Part shown: piece by piece, positions 5,497-6,890 of the stretch
How the letters are laid out: each line of letters starts with the position of its first letter
Numbering within the stretch: position 1 is the first letter of the stretch
Assembly: GCA_002345475.1 (NCBI GenBank)
Contig: DDWC01000238.1
Coordinates: 1-6,890, forward strand
Origin: Firmicutes bacterium UBA2296
GTDB taxonomy: Bacteria > Bacillota > UBA994
DNA length: 6,890 nucleotides
Direction: 5' to 3'
Translations under genes and position numbers: made by a program
The notes under the pieces: model-generated
The model's input: only the letters and a program-made list of their open reading frames with translations
What the model was told of the DNA's origin: nothing
Database searches by the model: none

Positions 5497-5904
5497 ATGA
5501 ACAAGACACGAAGAGTGACCCTGGTGGTGGTTATGGCAATCGCCCTCATCACCATTGGCATCGCTACCGTCAACGCCTTCCTCGGCGATTCTTACACAGC
5601 TCTTACTGACGAAAGCAAAGAGTATAAGATTGCGCTGGACGGGACGGCTTTCATTCAGTTGCCAGAAAACCTGACCACCGGATATAGTTGGCACTACACC
5701 CTTGACCGCGAGGACGTACTCATCTGCTCCAGGGACGAGCACGCTTCTCCCACCAGCACATTAGCAGGTGCTACGGGCCAGAGAGAGCTCGAGTTCCGGG
5801 CAGTAGGCAAGGGCACGGTCAATATCACGGTGCAGTACTACCGCTCGTGGGAAGGAGCACAGTCGGCCATAGAATCTGTAACGTACAAAGTAACAGTTCG
5901 GTAG
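5497..5904 (+). CDS. Exported chagasin-like (I42) cysteine protease inhibitor
   Basis: A 135-residue protein of the chagasin/ICP family, which blocks papain-type cysteine proteases by inserting three loops into the active-site cleft. All three can be seen. NLTTGYSW (58-65) stands for the family NPTTGYxW, with the Pro replaced by Leu. GATGQ (91-95) is at the GxGG loop. RSWE (116-119) stands for RPWE. Residues 1-6 are basic and 7-26 hydrophobic, giving a signal peptide with a plausible cut after VNA (residue 27), or a membrane anchor. The product should act outside the cytoplasmic membrane. The start is secure: AAGGAGGTGA (5480-5489) is 7 nt upstream and almost a full match to the 16S tail. No protease gene is visible in the window, so the target is unknown. 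It is convergent with the lyase gene. Confidence 0.82.
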   Translation: MNKTRRVTLVVVMAIALITIGIATVNAFLGDSYTALTDESKEYKIALDGTAFIQLPENLTTGYSWHYTLDREDVLICSRDEHASPTSTLAGATGQRELEFRAVGKGTVNITVQYYRSWEGAQSAIESVTYKVTVR

Positions 5905-5924
5905 TATAGGCCATTGCCTGCCTT

Positions 5925-5960
5925 GAGACCACGCGATTCGCTCCGTGGCCTTTTTTGTTT
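5925..5960 (+). terminator. Terminator of the inhibitor gene
   Basis: Stem CCACG (5929-5933) with CGTGG (5944-5948), possibly extended inside by a CG/CG pair, followed by CC and six T then GTTT. An alternative longer pairing AGGCCA/TGGCCT (5908-5913 with 5946-5951) is also possible. The T run serves only plus-strand transcripts. Confidence 0.65.
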
Positions 5961-5968
5961 CCTCCAGA

Positions 5969-6890
5969 CTACAGGCTATCCCCGAAGTCCCTCACAAAAG
6001 CCGAGCGCAAGTTATCCTGCCAGGGCGAAATAGCACGAAGTCTTCCGAAGAAGAAGCGCAGGTTCTTAGGTTCCTCAACAAACTCGAGGCCTCCTACCAG
6101 ATGCGCATTATCGTGCAACCACGCCACTCTGTCGACGGCGTACTTGACCTGAGATAATGTGAACACGCGCCGAGGCAAGGCCAGACGCAGAAGTTCCATC
6201 GGAGCCAGCACCTCATTGCCTGCGGCATCACGTTGTTCGGACATGGTGCCACGCTCCATGCCCCTAATGCCCCCGGCCAAAAACAGAGCGGCGGCCAGGG
6301 CTCCGGCCGGGTACTGATGCTGAGCTACATGGGGCAGGAAGCGAGAGGCATCCAGATGGCAGCCAAGACCTCCAGGCGGAGTAACTACAGGGACTCCCTT
6401 ATGGGCGAGCTCCTCAACCATAAACTTAATGAACTGTGGGCCTTGCGATATAAAGGATTCGTCCATAGTCTCTTCCAGGCCAACAGTCATGGCTTCCATT
6501 TCACGCAGCGACATCCCTCCGTAGGTGAGAAATCCTTCGTACAGCGGCACCAGTTCGCGGAGCTCCATGAAGAGGGCTTCCTGCCTGATGGCCATGCCGC
6601 CCCCACGGGCGCAGCCTAGTTTGCGACCGGAGAAGTAGAATACGTCACACAAATCACTGATCTGACGAGTGATTTCTCGAATACTCAGAGACTGACAATC
6701 TGCTTCGCGCTGCTTGATGAAATGGAGATTGTCAGCCAGGAGGCTGGCGTCGAGCACCAACAGCAAGCCGTGCGCATTACAGATACTCCTTACTTCACGC
6801 AGGTTTGCCAGTGAAAATGGTTGACCGCCGATGAGATTACCACCGGCCTCCATGCGGACAAAAGCGATTTTCTCGCGACCCTGCTCCTCT
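5969..6890 (-). CDS. Tyrosine phenol-lyase/tryptophanase-family PLP enzyme, N-terminus beyond the right edge
   Basis: The frame is open to the right edge and gives 306 residues, about the C-terminal two thirds of a 456-residue family enzyme. GGQPFSLANLREV, YEGFLTYGG, EMEAMTVGL, LPRRVFT and EPKNLRFF match tyrosine phenol-lyase (TPL) and tryptophanase. Counting from the internal Met at 6853, K78 in SGRK is the PLP lysine (TPL K257) and D35 the ring-nitrogen aspartate (D214), with the same 43-residue spacing. Two sites favour TPL over tryptophanase: MERG R201 (TPL R381; Ile in tryptophanase) and RFF F267 (TPL F448; His in tryptophanase). TPL R217 is Leu here (L38) and K256 is Arg (R77), and SGKKDCLVNIGG has become SGRKLGCARGGG. 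The family cleaves Cbeta bonds of amino acids to give pyruvate and ammonia; the substrate here is open. TPL residue numbers are recalled, not looked up. Confidence 0.85.
   Translation of the reverse strand, partial: EEQGREKIAFVRMEAGGNLIGGQPFSLANLREVRSICNAHGLLLVLDASLLADNLHFIKQREADCQSLSIREITRQISDLCDVFYFSGRKLGCARGGGMAIRQEALFMELRELVPLYEGFLTYGGMSLREMEAMTVGLEETMDESFISQGPQFIKFMVEELAHKGVPVVTPPGGLGCHLDASRFLPHVAQHQYPAGALAAALFLAGGIRGMERGTMSEQRDAAGNEVLAPMELLRLALPRRVFTLSQVKYAVDRVAWLHDNAHLVGGLEFVEEPKNLRFFFGRLRAISPWQDNLRSAFVRDFGDSL

Noticed and set aside
6233..6619. Plus-strand open frame of 128 residues inside the lyase gene
   Set aside because: It lies antisense to conserved lyase motifs and shows no family features of its own.
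1..6890. tRNA, rRNA, CRISPR array, insertion sequence or attachment site
   Set aside because: No cloverleaf, repeat-spacer series, transposase motif or terminal inverted repeat was seen on either strand by eye.

Overview
The window reads as a stretch of bacterial chromosome with about half G+C. Strong AGGAGG-type ribosome binding sites lie in front of nearly every gene, the genes are compact, and well-formed hairpin terminators separate them. The gene content (CsoR-family regulator, Fe-S membrane oxidoreductase, beta-eliminating lyase, ArsR-type regulator) and the ribosome binding sites suggest a Gram-positive lineage, perhaps an anaerobic Firmicute of the Clostridia/Peptococcaceae type. That assignment is inference; no rRNA or other marker gene is present.

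Layout, left to right. (1) 1-300: the left edge carries the N-terminal part of an ArsR-type repressor on the minus strand with its ribosome binding site and a 7+7 bp inverted-repeat operator. ArsR similarity stops near position 115. From 1 to about 117 the plus strand instead reads as a possible tail of an NrfD-like membrane protein, so two gene remnants may be joined here. (2) 406-954: a PPC/DUF296 protein, convergent with (3) 1043-1729, a two-part protein of unknown function, with a 16-bp perfect terminator stem between them. (4) 1883-2653: a YgiD/DODA-type class III extradiol dioxygenase, convergent with (5) 2726-3292, a CDP-alcohol phosphatidyltransferase, again with a shared terminator between them. 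(6) 3458-5243: a two-gene unit, described below. (7) 5497-5904: an exported chagasin-like (I42) cysteine protease inhibitor. (8) 5969-6890: the C-terminal two thirds of a tyrosine phenol-lyase/tryptophanase-family PLP enzyme, cut by the right edge.

The most system-like part is 3385-5304. A TTGACA promoter element is followed by a perfect ATACCC-N4-GGGTAT operator of the CsoR/CstR kind. Next comes a single polypeptide that joins a NapH-like membrane Fe-S domain, a 2x[4Fe-4S] ferredoxin and a flavin/NAD(P)H reductase. The last gene encodes a CsoR-family repressor, and a long hairpin closes the unit. The repressor keeps the first conserved Cys but lacks the His and second Cys at the usual copper-sensing positions; it has a different second Cys instead. 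The simplest reading is a self-regulated electron-transfer module that responds to a redox, sulfur or unusual metal signal.

The second notable item is the lyase at the right end. It carries the tyrosine phenol-lyase-type substrate residues (ERG arginine, RFF), but two cofactor-side residues are replaced. It may therefore have a different activity from either named enzyme.
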